Notes under the pieces: generated by a model
What the model was told of the DNA's origin: nothing
Database searches by the model: none
What the model saw: only the letters and a program-made list of their open reading frames with translations
Program-made: the position numbers and the translations under genes
Part shown: positions 24,928 to 33,984 of the stretch, one piece after another
Position numbering within the stretch: position 1 is the first letter of the stretch
How the letters are laid out: each line of letters starts with the position of its first letter
DNA from: Candidatus Thorarchaeota archaeon
Lineage (GTDB): Archaea; Asgardarchaeota; Thorarchaeia; Thorarchaeales; Thorarchaeaceae
Assembly (NCBI GenBank): GCA_016839445.1
Contig: JAEOUG010000063.1
Span: 1-35,359, forward strand
Direction: 5' to 3'
DNA: 35,359 nucleotides

Positions 24928-26618
24928 CAGTACTTCCGCTCCTTCACTTCAAACCGACCAAGACTCACTTCGACATACTCGGTCTTTATCCAGTCATCCA
25001 CGAGCGTGAACAGAGAGTGTTTCAGGAAGCCGCTATCATCGCGTTTTGGATAGTCAGTGCGCCAATGTGCACCTCTGCTCTCTCTCCTCATCAGAGCGCC
25101 CATCGCAATCACCTCGGCGAGAAGAAGCATGTTCTCAAGCTCCAGAGCACGGATCAGCGCAAAGTTGAACAGCCTCTGTCCGTGACCAACAGCGACCTCA
25201 TGGAAACGGCTCCTCAGAACTCGAATCCGTCGCAACGCTTCTTCGAGCTCGGTCTGGACTCGGTACACTCCTACTAGCCGATCCATTGTACGCCCCATAT
25301 CCTCACGAATGCGAGCAACAGACTCACCGGATTCATTGAGCAGAAGCTTTTGAAGACGTTCTCTCACACTGAACTCCTCATCTTCAACGCAGGTCGTATC
25401 AGGAGCCTCAGCGTCGACAAGGTATTCTGAGACCTTCTGTCCCACAATCTGACCGAACACTAGGGTCTCCAGTAGAGAGTTGCCGCCAAGTCGATTCGCT
25501 CCGTGGACACTCATGCAGGAGTTCTCACCCACTGCATACAACCCAGGGAGTGGAGTCTCGCCGTGCTTGTTGCTGTGGATACCTCCCATGCTGTAGTGCT
25601 GTCCGGGCTGAATCGGAATCGGTTCATCAACAGGATCTGTGTTCGCGAAGTGCATACTGATCTCTCGGATTCCTGGAAGGCGTTTGAGGATCTTCTCCTT
25701 ACCAAGATGCCTGAGGTCTAGGTGTACATACTCACCATCGAATCCTCTGCCTTCGTTGATTTCCGTCTGTATTGCCCGGGCAACAATGTCACGTGGTGCC
25801 AGTTCCATCTTGTCTGGGGCGTATTTGTCCATGAACCGCTGGCCCTCTGAGTTCACCAGGTAGCCACCCTCGCCTCTCGCACCCTCAGTGATGAGGATGC
25901 TGGACCCGTAGAGGGTTGTCGGATGGAACTGAATGAACTCCATGTCCTTCAATGGAACCCCGACGCGCATGGCAAGGGCACAACCGTCACCGGTGTTAAT
26001 GAGCGCGTTCGTCGAACGGGCATAGACTCTCCCGAAGCCGCCAGTAGCTAGTACCACTGCTCTTGCCACAAAACCATGGACCTCTCCTGATGCAATGTCC
26101 AGTGCTGTCAGACCGCAGACTCTACCTTTGCTTCGCACCAGAGATGTCACAAACCACTCGTTGTAGAATGTGATTCCCATCCGAAGGGCTTGCTCGAAGG
26201 TCGTGTGTAGAAGGTTATGACCAGTCCTGTCAGCCGCATAGCATGTTCTTGGGAAAGCCGCCCCTCCAAAGGGCCTTTGAGCGATTCTGCCCTCTGCAGT
26301 TCGGGAGAACGCAGTACCCCACTGCTCGCTCTCGATGACAGCATGCGGGGCTTCTTGTGTGAGGAGGTCCACGGCGTCCTGGTCAGCTAGATAGTCCGAG
26401 CCCTTCACTGTGTCAAATGCGTGAGACTCCCAGGAGTCATCTTCGCCTATCGCAGCGTTGATTCCGCCCTGGGCAGCAACTGAGTGAGACCTGAGGGGGT
26501 GCACCTTAGTTAGTATGGCGACGTCATGCTTGTCGGCGAGTTCAATCGCAGTACGAAGGCCAGCAAGTCCAGCCCCGACGACAAGGACATCATGCTTCTT
26601 GACCGGCAGACAAGTCAC
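24927..26618 (-). CDS. sdhA: Succinate dehydrogenase / fumarate reductase flavoprotein subunit
   Basis: 563 residues, standard for SdhA/FrdA. The FAD-binding Rossmann motif is [30 protein letters not shown] contains the His that binds FAD covalently. Active-site segments QFHPTTLYG and [11 protein letters not shown], and the C-terminal [13 protein letters not shown], are intact. It catalyses succinate to fumarate, or the reverse. The start is GTG 26618. It follows fumC by 42 bases and overlaps sdhB by one base, giving the gene order fumC-sdhA-sdhB, which supports a role in the TCA cycle or its reductive branch. Direction of the reaction cannot be inferred from sequence. Confidence 0.95.
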   Translation of the reverse strand: MTCLPVKKHDVLVVGAGLAGLRTAIELADKHDVAILTKVHPLRSHSVAAQGGINAAIGEDDSWESHAFDTVKGSDYLADQDAVDLLTQEAPHAVIESEQWGTAFSRTAEGRIAQRPFGGAAFPRTCYAADRTGHNLLHTTFEQALRMGITFYNEWFVTSLVRSKGRVCGLTALDIASGEVHGFVARAVVLATGGFGRVYARSTNALINTGDGCALAMRVGVPLKDMEFIQFHPTTLYGSSILITEGARGEGGYLVNSEGQRFMDKYAPDKMELAPRDIVARAIQTEINEGRGFDGEYVHLDLRHLGKEKILKRLPGIREISMHFANTDPVDEPIPIQPGQHYSMGGIHSNKHGETPLPGLYAVGENSCMSVHGANRLGGNSLLETLVFGQIVGQKVSEYLVDAEAPDTTCVEDEEFSVRERLQKLLLNESGESVARIREDMGRTMDRLVGVYRVQTELEEALRRIRVLRSRFHEVAVGHGQRLFNFALIRALELENMLLLAEVIAMGALMRRESRGAHWRTDYPKRDDSGFLKHSLFTLVDDWIKTEYVEVSLGRFEVKERKY

Positions 26619-26660
26619 CTCGATTCGGGCAAGTCTGGGACTCCAGTTATAATCCTACGG

Positions 26661-28049
26661 CTATGCCATTCGCTTTGGATCTAGGATTACATCAAGGTCT
26701 CCATCGACCTCAATGCCTCGTTCGGCCACAATCTCCTTGATTGTCTTCCCTTTAGAGTACGCTTCCTTGGCAATCTCAGCAGCCTTGTCATACCCGATGT
26801 AGGGAGTCAGCCGTGTGGCAACCATGAGACTTCGCTCCAGAGCCAGGTTGATTCTCTCGAGATCAGGCTCTATGCCTGAGAGGCAAAACTTGACGAAGGA
26901 GGTGATGCCGCCGGAGAGGATTGAGATTGATTCCAGGATGCTCGTTATCATCAGTGGTTTGCACACATTTAGGTCGAGGACGCTTCCGAAGCCCTCCGCA
27001 GCTTCGATTGTCATGTCATTGCCCATGACTCTGAGGCATACCTGAATGAGTGCCTCTGACTGAGTGGGATTCACCTTCCCGGGCATCAACGAGGAGCCTG
27101 GCTCGTTCTGGGGCAAGATGAGATCTCCGAGGCCTGCTCGGGGACCACTACCCATCCAACGGACGTCGTTAGCCATCTTCAGGCAAGCCAAGGCAAGTCT
27201 TCGCAATACTCCGCTCAGGCGCACGACAGCTGAGTGCGACGCAATCCCCTCCGCCTTGACGGGATTCTCTGCCAGGTCAAACCCGGTTATCCTTCCGAGA
27301 TGCTTCACAGCTCGCTCCGCGAACCCTTTTGGGGCATTCACTCCAGTGCCAAGAGCTGTTCCTCCAAGAGGAATGACCAGTAGCTGCTCCATGGCAGGTC
27401 GGAGCTCCTGAAGGACCTCCTCGACTTGCGCTCTGTAGACCCTGAACTCCGTGCTGAGGCCTATGGGAACCGCGTCCTGCAAATGAGTGCGGCCAACCTT
27501 GACAATGCCTTCGAACTCCTTCGCCTTGTCTGCTAGAGTCGACTCAAGGAGTCCGAGCGCAGGAAGCAAGTCGCTCCTGAGGGCCTTCAGTGTGGACAAA
27601 TGCATAGCTGTGGGGATGGTATCGTTTGAAGACTGCCCAAGGTTGACATGATCATTGGGATGAACTGGAAACTTCTTGCCTCTGGGTTGGTCAAGAATCT
27701 CGTTGGATCTATTCGCAATGACCTCGTTCATTGTCATGTTAGTAGACGTTCCTGAGCCAGTCTGGTATACATCAACTGGAAACTGGTCAAGCATGAGCTT
27801 CTTCTCAAGGAGTTCATCAAGAGCCTGCATCATCGCCGTGCCCAGCTTCTTGTCGATGGCTCCAGCTTCTAGATGGGCTATGAGACACGCCTTCTTCACC
27901 TGCGCCAACGAGAGAATGAAGTCACGAGGCATTCGTTGCCCGCTGATGTTGAAGTTCTCTATGGCTCTCTGTGTGTGAATTCCCCAGTAGGCATCAGCGG
28001 GAACGTCGAGGTCGCCGATGATGTCTGTCTCTCTTCTGATTGTATTCAG
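26661..28049 (-). CDS. fumC: Fumarate hydratase class II, with apparent CTG start
   Basis: 462 residues if started at CTG 28049, the normal length for class II fumarases. It reversibly hydrates fumarate to malate. GSGTSTNMTMNE, GRTHLQDAVPIG and the superfamily signature GSSLMPGKVNP are present. The first in-frame ATG, at 27932, would lose 39 residues, yet those encode conserved N-terminal sequence (GDLDVPADAYWG, TQRAIENFNISG). Between the upstream stop (28050-28052) and that ATG there is no ATG, GTG or TTG; the first codon after the stop is CTG, with GGAG nine bases before it. CTG (or another near-cognate codon) is therefore the likely start, unless the assembly has an error there. It lies between a membrane protein gene and sdhA. 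Confidence 0.92.
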   Translation of the reverse strand: MNTIRRETDIIGDLDVPADAYWGIHTQRAIENFNISGQRMPRDFILSLAQVKKACLIAHLEAGAIDKKLGTAMMQALDELLEKKLMLDQFPVDVYQTGSGTSTNMTMNEVIANRSNEILDQPRGKKFPVHPNDHVNLGQSSNDTIPTAMHLSTLKALRSDLLPALGLLESTLADKAKEFEGIVKVGRTHLQDAVPIGLSTEFRVYRAQVEEVLQELRPAMEQLLVIPLGGTALGTGVNAPKGFAERAVKHLGRITGFDLAENPVKAEGIASHSAVVRLSGVLRRLALACLKMANDVRWMGSGPRAGLGDLILPQNEPGSSLMPGKVNPTQSEALIQVCLRVMGNDMTIEAAEGFGSVLDLNVCKPLMITSILESISILSGGITSFVKFCLSGIEPDLERINLALERSLMVATRLTPYIGYDKAAEIAKEAYSKGKTIKEIVAERGIEVDGDLDVILDPKRMA

Positions 28050-28058
28050 CTACACCAA

Positions 28059-28062
28059 CTCC
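28059..28062 (-). promoter_or_regulatory. Shine-Dalgarno supporting CTG start of fumC
   Basis: GGAG on the minus strand is nine bases before CTG 28049. It lies upstream of the in-frame stop at 28050-28052, so it can only serve a start at or just after that stop. Confidence 0.5.
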
Positions 28063-28112
28063 AGACTATTCAACTCAAACGAAGGACATCCAGTATTCAA
28101 GAATCCTTTGAA

Positions 28113-28619
28113 CTAGTCGTGGCTCTCGGAGAAGACCTCTTCCGGACCCTTCACCTTGAGGAGGAGAAGCAAGCCAATCAGAAACTGGAGGGGCAGCGGA
28201 CCAAGATAGACAAGGCCTCTTCCGAAGCTAATCACAAGAGGCATGATAACAGGAGGAACCAAGCTGAGCACGCCGATGGATATCGCCGTGTTTCTGCTGG
28301 TCTTCCCTTGGTAATACCGAATGATAGACCAGAGGAAGACAAGATTCAGAGCACTCAGTATGAGCTCCTGGATCAAATATGCTGGGTTGAAGAAGAAGAA
28401 TCCAGTATAACCTGCAACCCCGTAGTGGGTGAAATCGGTGGCGTATACCCAGATGGGGGAGTAGACCATTGCGACGTAGATAGTGAATGTCAGATATGGT
28501 GCGGGAATCGGTACAAACCCGGACGGAAGAAAGAAAGTGACGAGGACCATGAAGACCGCAATGACTCCGGGGCTTGTCCCGTATAGTTCTACTTCCTGCT
28601 TCGCACGCGAGCTGGCCAA
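28113..28619 (-). CDS. Five-helix membrane protein, paralogue of the one at 31397-31990
   Basis: 168 residues with about five hydrophobic helices, beginning near LYGTSPGVIAVFMVLVTF. It shares with the second copy the opening YG-SP-I, the FxNPxY / LNPTF stretch, SIIRYYQGKTSR-AIS-GVLS and the final PLPLQFLIGL with a polar tail. The RYYQGKT loop is the most conserved point and is presumably functional. No known family is recognised. The TTG start has GGTGG four bases upstream. It sits between korB and fumC, so a role linked to these metabolic genes is possible, but the sequence offers no direct clue. Confidence 0.8.
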   Translation of the reverse strand: MASSRAKQEVELYGTSPGVIAVFMVLVTFFLPSGFVPIPAPYLTFTIYVAMVYSPIWVYATDFTHYGVAGYTGFFFFNPAYLIQELILSALNLVFLWSIIRYYQGKTSRNTAISIGVLSLVPPVIMPLVISFGRGLVYLGPLPLQFLIGLLLLLKVKGPEEVFSESHD

Positions 28620-28639
28620 TTGACCACCCTATCTCTGGA

Positions 28640-28666
28640 CGGAGAGCCAATCTGATAAGCTCTCCG
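28640..28666 (-). terminator. Hairpin between korB and the five-helix membrane protein gene
   Basis: CGGAGAGC (28640-28647) and GCTCTCCG (28659-28666) form a perfect eight-pair stem with an 11-base loop. It lies 56 bases after the korB stop and just upstream of the next gene, so it may end the korAB transcript or lie in the leader of the next one. No T-tract is evident. Confidence 0.45.
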
Positions 28667-28721
28667 CAAGTCTGATGGCGGTACTGGCCAGACCGGAATA
28701 GACCATGTTAGTATTGGACTC

Positions 28722-29591
28722 TTACAGGGACATCTCATCGATTGTCTTCTGCAATGCCTTCAGGTCCGTCCTGTGTTTGACCAGATTCGTTTCGGAGGGC
28801 AAAGGAAGACCGGATGCGAGATCGGGCTTCTCAAGCTCGAGGAAGACGCCAATTGGATAGCGGTCACCGTTCTCAAGAGCCTTCCCCAGCGCCTCCATTC
28901 GGTCACTGACATTGTGATCATTGTCCTGTAGGGAGTAGGTGTGTTCGTTGTAGAACTTCCAAGTGAGGACTCGATTCCAGGTAACACATGGTTGCAGGAT
29001 GTCAATGACTGCGAACCCCTTGTGGCGGATGGCCTTCTTCATCAGCTCAACCAGGAGTCCCTGGTCACCTGAGAATCCTCTCGCGACGAATGACGCCCCG
29101 GCCACTATGGCCTGAGCTGTCGGGTTGACCGGATCCATTGGTGAGCCCGGCGGAGGAGGTGATGTCTTGGACATATAACCTCGAGGAGCTGCAGGTGAGA
29201 ACTGCCCCTTCGTCAATCCGTTGACACCGTTGTTGTGAATCATGACAGCAAGATTGACGTTTCGCCTTGCGGCATGTACGAAGTGGCCGAGACCCTCACC
29301 CAGGCAGTCACCATCGCCTGTGTGAACAATGACCTTGAGCTCTGGATTCGCGAGGTGAATCCCTGTTGCCACAGGGATGGGTCGCCCATGCAGCGTGTGG
29401 AAGCTGTTCAGACCGCCGATGTAGTGAGGTATCTTCCCAGAGCATCCAATCCCAGAAGATATCACGGTCTCGCGTAGGGGATAGTCGAGCTCGATAATCG
29501 CCTTCTTGAGCGCAGCCAGTATTCCGAAGTTGCCACAGCCTGTACACCAGGTGACCTTCTGAGGTCCTTCTAGCTGTTCTTCAGTGATCAT
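28722..29591 (-). CDS. korB: 2-oxoacid:ferredoxin oxidoreductase beta subunit
   Basis: 289 residues. Start ATG 29591 overlaps the korA stop as ATGA and has GGAGG seven bases upstream; a longer frame to 29627 exists but lacks these signals. It binds thiamine diphosphate and a [4Fe-4S] cluster: TWCTGCGNFG gives two Cys, IGCSG a third, and QPCVTWN a fourth. The TPP/Mg site is GDGDCLGEGLGHF with NNGVNGLTKGQ. With the alpha subunit it oxidises a 2-oxoacid with CoA to an acyl-CoA and reduces ferredoxin, or runs in reverse. Placement beside sdhAB and fumC favours 2-oxoglutarate as substrate, but pyruvate or a broader range is not excluded. Confidence 0.9.
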   Translation of the reverse strand: MITEEQLEGPQKVTWCTGCGNFGILAALKKAIIELDYPLRETVISSGIGCSGKIPHYIGGLNSFHTLHGRPIPVATGIHLANPELKVIVHTGDGDCLGEGLGHFVHAARRNVNLAVMIHNNGVNGLTKGQFSPAAPRGYMSKTSPPPPGSPMDPVNPTAQAIVAGASFVARGFSGDQGLLVELMKKAIRHKGFAVIDILQPCVTWNRVLTWKFYNEHTYSLQDNDHNVSDRMEALGKALENGDRYPIGVFLELEKPDLASGLPLPSETNLVKHRTDLKALQKTIDEMSL

Positions 29592-31303
29592 GCCAATCCC
29601 TCCTGTTTCAGTCTCTCGATAATCCATTTCGCAGTCAAGGGCCTCCCGTCGTACTTGTTTATTCGATGATTGACGCTAAGTCCGGTTTCCATGCGGACGA
29701 GACTGGAGAACTGTGAAGTGGCATTCATCTCAACTGAAACAACCTTCTTCGACTTCTCGAACGTCTTTCTCAGAAGGTCAGTCCTCAAAGGCAGGACATC
29801 GCAGAAGTGGAGCTGGTTGAAGGACTTCCCTCCCTCATTGAGTAAGTTCACTGCTTCATTGACTGCACCCCAGGATGAACCCCATGTGAGGAGTGTGACC
29901 TCCGCGTTCTCAGGTCCGTAGATTCGTGGGGGCTGGAGGTGTTCAAGAATCAGTGGGATCTTTGCCATGAACTTGCCCACCATTGCATTGCGCACAGAGG
30001 CATCCTCAGTGATGTGCCCATCCTCCCTGTGTACATTCCCCGATGAAACGACTGTCCGGCCCCCGCCTGGAAAGGCACGTGGGGATATGCCGTCCTCAGT
30101 GAGCAGGTACCTCTTGTACTCAGGGTCAGAACCCTCTTCCAGAACCCTACCCCGATCAATCCTCACTCCCGTAATGTCAGGACGAGGGATGTTCTTCACT
30201 GAATCTGCCAGGTACTGGTCGCCGAGAATCATGACCGGAATCTGGAACTTGTCGGCCAGATTGAATGCTCTCACAGCAACGTCCAGGGCTTCCTCCGGGT
30301 CCTTTGGGGCGAGCATGATCCTCGGAAACTCGCCCTGGCTTGAGAAGGCCATGAATAGCAGGTCTGCCTGCTCAGTCCGAGTGGGGAGTCCAGTGCTCGG
30401 TCCGGGTCGCTGGGCGTTGTAGATGACCACAGGGGTCTCGGCCATGGCGGCAAGTCCAACGGCCTCCACCATCAGTGCGAAGCCGCCGCCAGACGTGGTG
30501 ACCATGGACCTTGCTCCTGCATAGGATGCACCAATTGCCATGCATATAGCAGCAATCTCATCCTCGGCCTGAAGGAAACCAATCTTGAGATCATTGGCGT
30601 TGTCCACAATATCCTGGAAGACAGAAGTCGAGGGGCTCATAGGATATGCTGAAATCCACTTGAGGTTCGCAGCCATAGCCCCCAGAGCGAGGGCTCTGTT
30701 TCCTGTCACCAAGAAGTCGTCTTTGCACGGACCTTCAGTCAATCCCGCGAGATTCTGGGTGCACTTCCCAGAGAACTTCTCCTGAGTCATCTTGTATAAC
30801 GCCGCGGCGACTGCGACATTGCCGGACACCACTTTCTCTCCCTTCCTGCCAAAGATGCTCGCGAGCGTGGACTCTGCAAGCTCGAACGGGAACTGCATCA
30901 CAGAGAGTATTGCACCGAGGGCGGCTGCATTCATCATTCGTGCATTTCCGCCGACTTTCTTGGCCGTCTTCTCCAGAGGCGCAGGATAGTGACAGGATTC
31001 CAGGCCCTCGAACTCAATCGAGTCGTCAAAGATAATCACACCATTCTCCTTGAGCTGCCCTCTCGGGCCCACAATCGCGTCTCTCGTGAGTGCAACAATG
31101 AGATCAATCTCGCTCACGGGAGCAACGATGGGTTTGTCGCTCACACGAATCTGAGTGAAGTTGTACCCGCCACGTATCCGAGACTCGAAGTCCTTGATGG
31201 TGAATGTGTAGAAGCCAGCCTTGACGAAGACTTGGGTCAGCAGGTCACCGATGGTGTCAATGCCCTGCCCAGCTTCGCCGCCTATGTTGAACGTGATATC
31301 CAA
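29588..31303 (-). CDS. korA: 2-oxoacid:ferredoxin oxidoreductase alpha subunit (gamma-alpha fusion)
   Basis: 571 residues. The N-terminal domain (about 1-180) is the gamma domain, starting FNIGGEAGQGIDTIGDLL with the IRGGYNFTQIRVS segment. The alpha domain follows (from about 195), with GNRALALGAMAANLKWISAYPMSPSTS, in which YPMSP corresponds to the YPITP motif of the family. GGGFALMVEAVGLAAMAETPVVI and the GDQYLADS region are also typical. Fused gamma-alpha with a separate beta subunit is the two-subunit architecture known from Sulfolobus enzymes. ATG 31303 is the start, with korB coupled by ATGA overlap. A TATA-like ACATAAAG near 31355-31364 could drive korAB independently of the gene upstream. 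Confidence 0.92.
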   Translation of the reverse strand: MDITFNIGGEAGQGIDTIGDLLTQVFVKAGFYTFTIKDFESRIRGGYNFTQIRVSDKPIVAPVSEIDLIVALTRDAIVGPRGQLKENGVIIFDDSIEFEGLESCHYPAPLEKTAKKVGGNARMMNAAALGAILSVMQFPFELAESTLASIFGRKGEKVVSGNVAVAAALYKMTQEKFSGKCTQNLAGLTEGPCKDDFLVTGNRALALGAMAANLKWISAYPMSPSTSVFQDIVDNANDLKIGFLQAEDEIAAICMAIGASYAGARSMVTTSGGGFALMVEAVGLAAMAETPVVIYNAQRPGPSTGLPTRTEQADLLFMAFSSQGEFPRIMLAPKDPEEALDVAVRAFNLADKFQIPVMILGDQYLADSVKNIPRPDITGVRIDRGRVLEEGSDPEYKRYLLTEDGISPRAFPGGGRTVVSSGNVHREDGHITEDASVRNAMVGKFMAKIPLILEHLQPPRIYGPENAEVTLLTWGSSWGAVNEAVNLLNEGGKSFNQLHFCDVLPLRTDLLRKTFEKSKKVVSVEMNATSQFSSLVRMETGLSVNHRINKYDGRPLTAKWIIERLKQEGLA

Positions 31304-31396
31304 TGTCTTGACCTTCTCTCTCTAGCGCTGTAAACACATGGTCTGGCAGATGCCCTTTATGTGCTTTGTTGGGGAAGCCACCATGTTGAGGAGCCG

Positions 31397-31990
31397 TCAC
31401 TCTTCAAGCCAGTCGTCTTCGTCTTCAAGTTCCTCTTCTGAGGTGGAATCTGGTTCCGGAGAGGGATACTTGTGCCTTGGACGCTCCCACCAGTTCTGCC
31501 TCTGAAGCTGCCCCTCCCAGGGGGTCCTCAGTTCGGGCCCCTCAATACGGTAGAGAACGATGAGACCAATGATGAACTGGATAGGAACAGGACCATTGAA
31601 CACAGTGAGCAGCTCTAGATTCAGGGTCGAGAGTGCCACAATCAGTGGAAAGACGACAGAGACTGCGCCAACTGAAATGGCATTGTACCTTGTTGTCTTT
31701 CCCTGGTAGTATCTGATGATCCATGCCAGGAAGAAGAGATTCGGTATTGCCAGCACGAGACTTCCGAACGTGAATGTGGGATTAAGCACGTAGAGCCCAG
31801 GGGGCCAGGAGTAGAACCAGATCCAAATAGGCGCGTAGAGTCCCGGTAGAATGAATATCCCAAAGGAGAAGAATTCCGTGTGGTAAGACGCAAAGGGAGA
31901 GAGAAGCGTGACGATTCCCATCAGGAACCCTATGATGCATGGACTTACGCCGTACATGTCAAGATACTCGTCGTCCTTCCGACTAGACAC
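31397..31990 (-). CDS. Five-helix membrane protein with acidic C-terminal tail, paralogue of 28113-28619
   Basis: 197 residues. About five hydrophobic helices follow the start MYGVSPCIIGFLMGIVTLLSP. The conserved loop IIRYYQGKTTRYNAIS and the end PVPIQFIIGLIVLY match the paralogue. Unlike it, this copy has a long soluble tail of about 45 residues, rich in Trp/Pro and then strongly acidic (TSEEELEDEDDWLEE). The start is GTG with GAGG seven bases upstream, and a TATA-like box (ATCTTACTT / CTTTATC, near 32020-32030) stands before it. No known family is recognised. It is separated from korA by 93 bases. Confidence 0.8.
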   Translation of the reverse strand: MSSRKDDEYLDMYGVSPCIIGFLMGIVTLLSPFASYHTEFFSFGIFILPGLYAPIWIWFYSWPPGLYVLNPTFTFGSLVLAIPNLFFLAWIIRYYQGKTTRYNAISVGAVSVVFPLIVALSTLNLELLTVFNGPVPIQFIIGLIVLYRIEGPELRTPWEGQLQRQNWWERPRHKYPSPEPDSTSEEELEDEDDWLEE

Positions 31991-32125
31991 TGCCTACCCT
32001 CAGGTTGACTTCCAAACCCCAAGTAAGATAAAGCGTTCGACGGAGGGATGCCTGTACCAGCGCCCTACGAGCGTTTGCACTCCAAGACCCGAGACTGATT
32101 CCGCATCCGGCGTCCGTGTGGCAAG

Positions 32126-32262
32126 CTTTAAATGTTAAGTCCATGCACAGTTTTCTCAGAAGTGCATGCATAGTGCATGTACAGTTTTAGTAAACGAATG
32201 ATAGGGTACTGTGGGTCAGAATCCCACACGCACCATTCATGAGAAGACTAGGAGATTGAGAA
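32126..32262 (+). promoter_or_regulatory. Thermosome promoter and leader with three GTGCATG elements and a hairpin
   Basis: CTTTAAAT at 32126-32133 is the TATA-like box; transcription would start near 32155. Three copies of GTGCATG lie around the start site: inverted at 32142-32148, direct at 32162-32168 and 32173-32179. CATGCACAGTTTT and CATGTACAGTTTT form an accompanying direct repeat. The leader of about 100 bases holds a hairpin, TGTGGG (32210-32215) with CCCACA (32223-32228). GGAG lies eight bases before the ATG. Heat-responsive repression at these repeats is an inference. Confidence 0.5.
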
Positions 32263-33915
32263 ATGGCACAACTCTCTGGTACGCCCGTCCTCATACTGAA
32301 GGAGGGCACATCAAGAACACGCGGTAAGTCAGCCCAGGCCAACAACATAATGGCCGGGATTGTGATTTCCGATGCGGTCAAGTCAACATTAGGGCCACGT
32401 GGCATGGATAAGATGCTAGTGGACAGCCTCGGTGACGTGACCATTACGAACGATGGCGCATCAATCCTGAAAGAGATCGATGTCCAGCACCCCGCAGCAA
32501 AGATGCTTGTGGAGGTGGCGAAGAGCCAGGACCAGGAAACCGGTGACGGCACAACAACCTCTGTGGTCATTGCCGGTGAACTGCTCAAGCGCGCTCAGGA
32601 CCTGCTAGAGAAGAAGATACACCCCACTCAGATTGTAGGCGGTTATCAGAAGGCAGCTGAGAAGGCCTCCGAGATTCTCAAGGAGATGTCCGTGCCTATG
32701 GAGGGCATGGACAAGAAGATCCTGATGGGAATCGCACAGACCTCGATGAACAGCAAGTCCATCATGGGAGCCAAGGACCACTTCGCAAAGATTGCAGTGA
32801 ATGCAGTCCTGCAGGTGGCAGAGGCCACTGACGGACACAAGGCAGACATCGACATGATCGAGATCATCAAGAAGCAAGGCAAGAGCCTCGGAGAGACCGA
32901 GCTTGTCAACGGAATGGTCATCGACAAGGAGATTGTACACGCCTCGATGCCCCGCAAGGTCGAGAAGGCCAAGATTGCTCTGGTCAACGCAGCCATTGAG
33001 GTTGAGAAGACTGAGTTTGACGCCGAGATCAAGATTGACAGGCCAGACCAGCTACAAGCATTCCTCGATGAAGAGGAGCGCATGCTCAAGAGCATGGTCG
33101 AGAAGGTCGTTGCCACTGGCGCGAACGTTCTCGTCTGCCAGAAGGGCATTGACGATGTGGCTCAGCACTATCTGGCCAAGGCAGGCATCATGGCTGTCCG
33201 AAGGGCGAAGAAGAGCACCATTGAGAAGCTTGCAAAGGCCACGGGTGCCAGTATCGCCACAAGTCTGGATGAGCTTGACGCATCCTCACTCGGCTCTGCA
33301 GGTATCGTGGAAGAGGTCAAGATTGGCGACGACAAGCTTGTCTACGTCAAGGACTGCAAGGATCCCAAGGCGGTTTCGATCGTCATTCGCGGAGGCACTG
33401 AGCACGTTGTTGACGAGGCTGACAGAGCACTCCACGATGCGCTCTGCGTTGTCAGGAACGTCGTTGAGGACCAGATCTACGTAGCTGGTGGCGGCGCCAC
33501 TGAGGCTGAGATTGCCAACAAGCTTGAAGTCTACGCCAACAAGGTGAAGGGCAGAGAGCAGCTTGCCATCGAGGCATTCGCAGAGGCGCTACGCATTGTC
33601 CCCAAGACACTGGCAGAGAACGGTGGTCATGACCCCATCGACATCATTGCCGACCTGAACAAGGAGCACTCAAAGGAGGGCGGCCTCTGGTACGGCGTGG
33701 ATGTCATGAAGGGCAAGACCGCAGACATGATGAAAGAGGGAGTCATTGAACCCTCTCGTGTCAAGAGCCAGGCAATCAGATCGGCCGCAGAGGCCGCTCA
33801 GATGATACTGCGCATAGACGACGTCATCGCTGCAAAGGCAACCGCACCCCCAGCAGCCCCACCGGGCGGAATGGGTGGCATGGGTGGCATGGGCGGAATG
33901 CCCGGCATGATGTAG
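32263..33915 (+). CDS. thsA: Thermosome subunit (group II chaperonin)
   Basis: 550 residues, standard for archaeal chaperonin subunits. It folds proteins in an ATP-driven double ring with a built-in lid. [27 protein letters not shown], cut here only at its known TCP-1 signature parts ([20 protein letters not shown]), starts the equatorial ATPase domain. [15 protein letters not shown] carries the catalytic Asp. The apical and intermediate domains follow, and the frame returns to the equatorial domain with [13 protein letters not shown]. The C-terminus is the Gly/Met-rich tail [16 protein letters not shown] that lines the cavity. Only one subunit gene is present here; other subunits may lie elsewhere. 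Letter A in the symbol is arbitrary. Confidence 0.97.
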   Translation: MAQLSGTPVLILKEGTSRTRGKSAQANNIMAGIVISDAVKSTLGPRGMDKMLVDSLGDVTITNDGASILKEIDVQHPAAKMLVEVAKSQDQETGDGTTTSVVIAGELLKRAQDLLEKKIHPTQIVGGYQKAAEKASEILKEMSVPMEGMDKKILMGIAQTSMNSKSIMGAKDHFAKIAVNAVLQVAEATDGHKADIDMIEIIKKQGKSLGETELVNGMVIDKEIVHASMPRKVEKAKIALVNAAIEVEKTEFDAEIKIDRPDQLQAFLDEEERMLKSMVEKVVATGANVLVCQKGIDDVAQHYLAKAGIMAVRRAKKSTIEKLAKATGASIATSLDELDASSLGSAGIVEEVKIGDDKLVYVKDCKDPKAVSIVIRGGTEHVVDEADRALHDALCVVRNVVEDQIYVAGGGATEAEIANKLEVYANKVKGREQLAIEAFAEALRIVPKTLAENGGHDPIDIIADLNKEHSKEGGLWYGVDVMKGKTADMMKEGVIEPSRVKSQAIRSAAEAAQMILRIDDVIAAKATAPPAAPPGGMGGMGGMGGMPGMM

Positions 33916-33937
33916 AGCCATAGGAACACATGAAGAT

Positions 33938-33970
33938 AGGAGCCTTCGGGCTCCTCTCCGATTTCTTTTA
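33938..33970 (+). terminator. Hairpin terminator after the thermosome gene
   Basis: AGGAGCC (33938-33944), a TTCG tetraloop and GGCTCCT (33949-33955) form a stable seven-pair hairpin. It is followed by a T-rich tail (ATTTCTTTTA, about 33961-33970). The position, 22 bases after the stop and before the next gene, fits a terminator. Confidence 0.7.
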
Positions 33971-33984
33971 CGTGAGGCATTGCT

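Noticed and set aside
27873..28586. A 237-codon plus-strand frame
   Set aside because: It is antisense to the conserved fumarase N-terminus and to a membrane protein gene that has a clear paralogue.
32210..32228. A stem-loop resembling the 3' part of a tRNA ahead of the thermosome gene
   Set aside because: The loop lacks the TTC start of a T loop, and no 5' acceptor or other arms are found. Treated as a leader hairpin.
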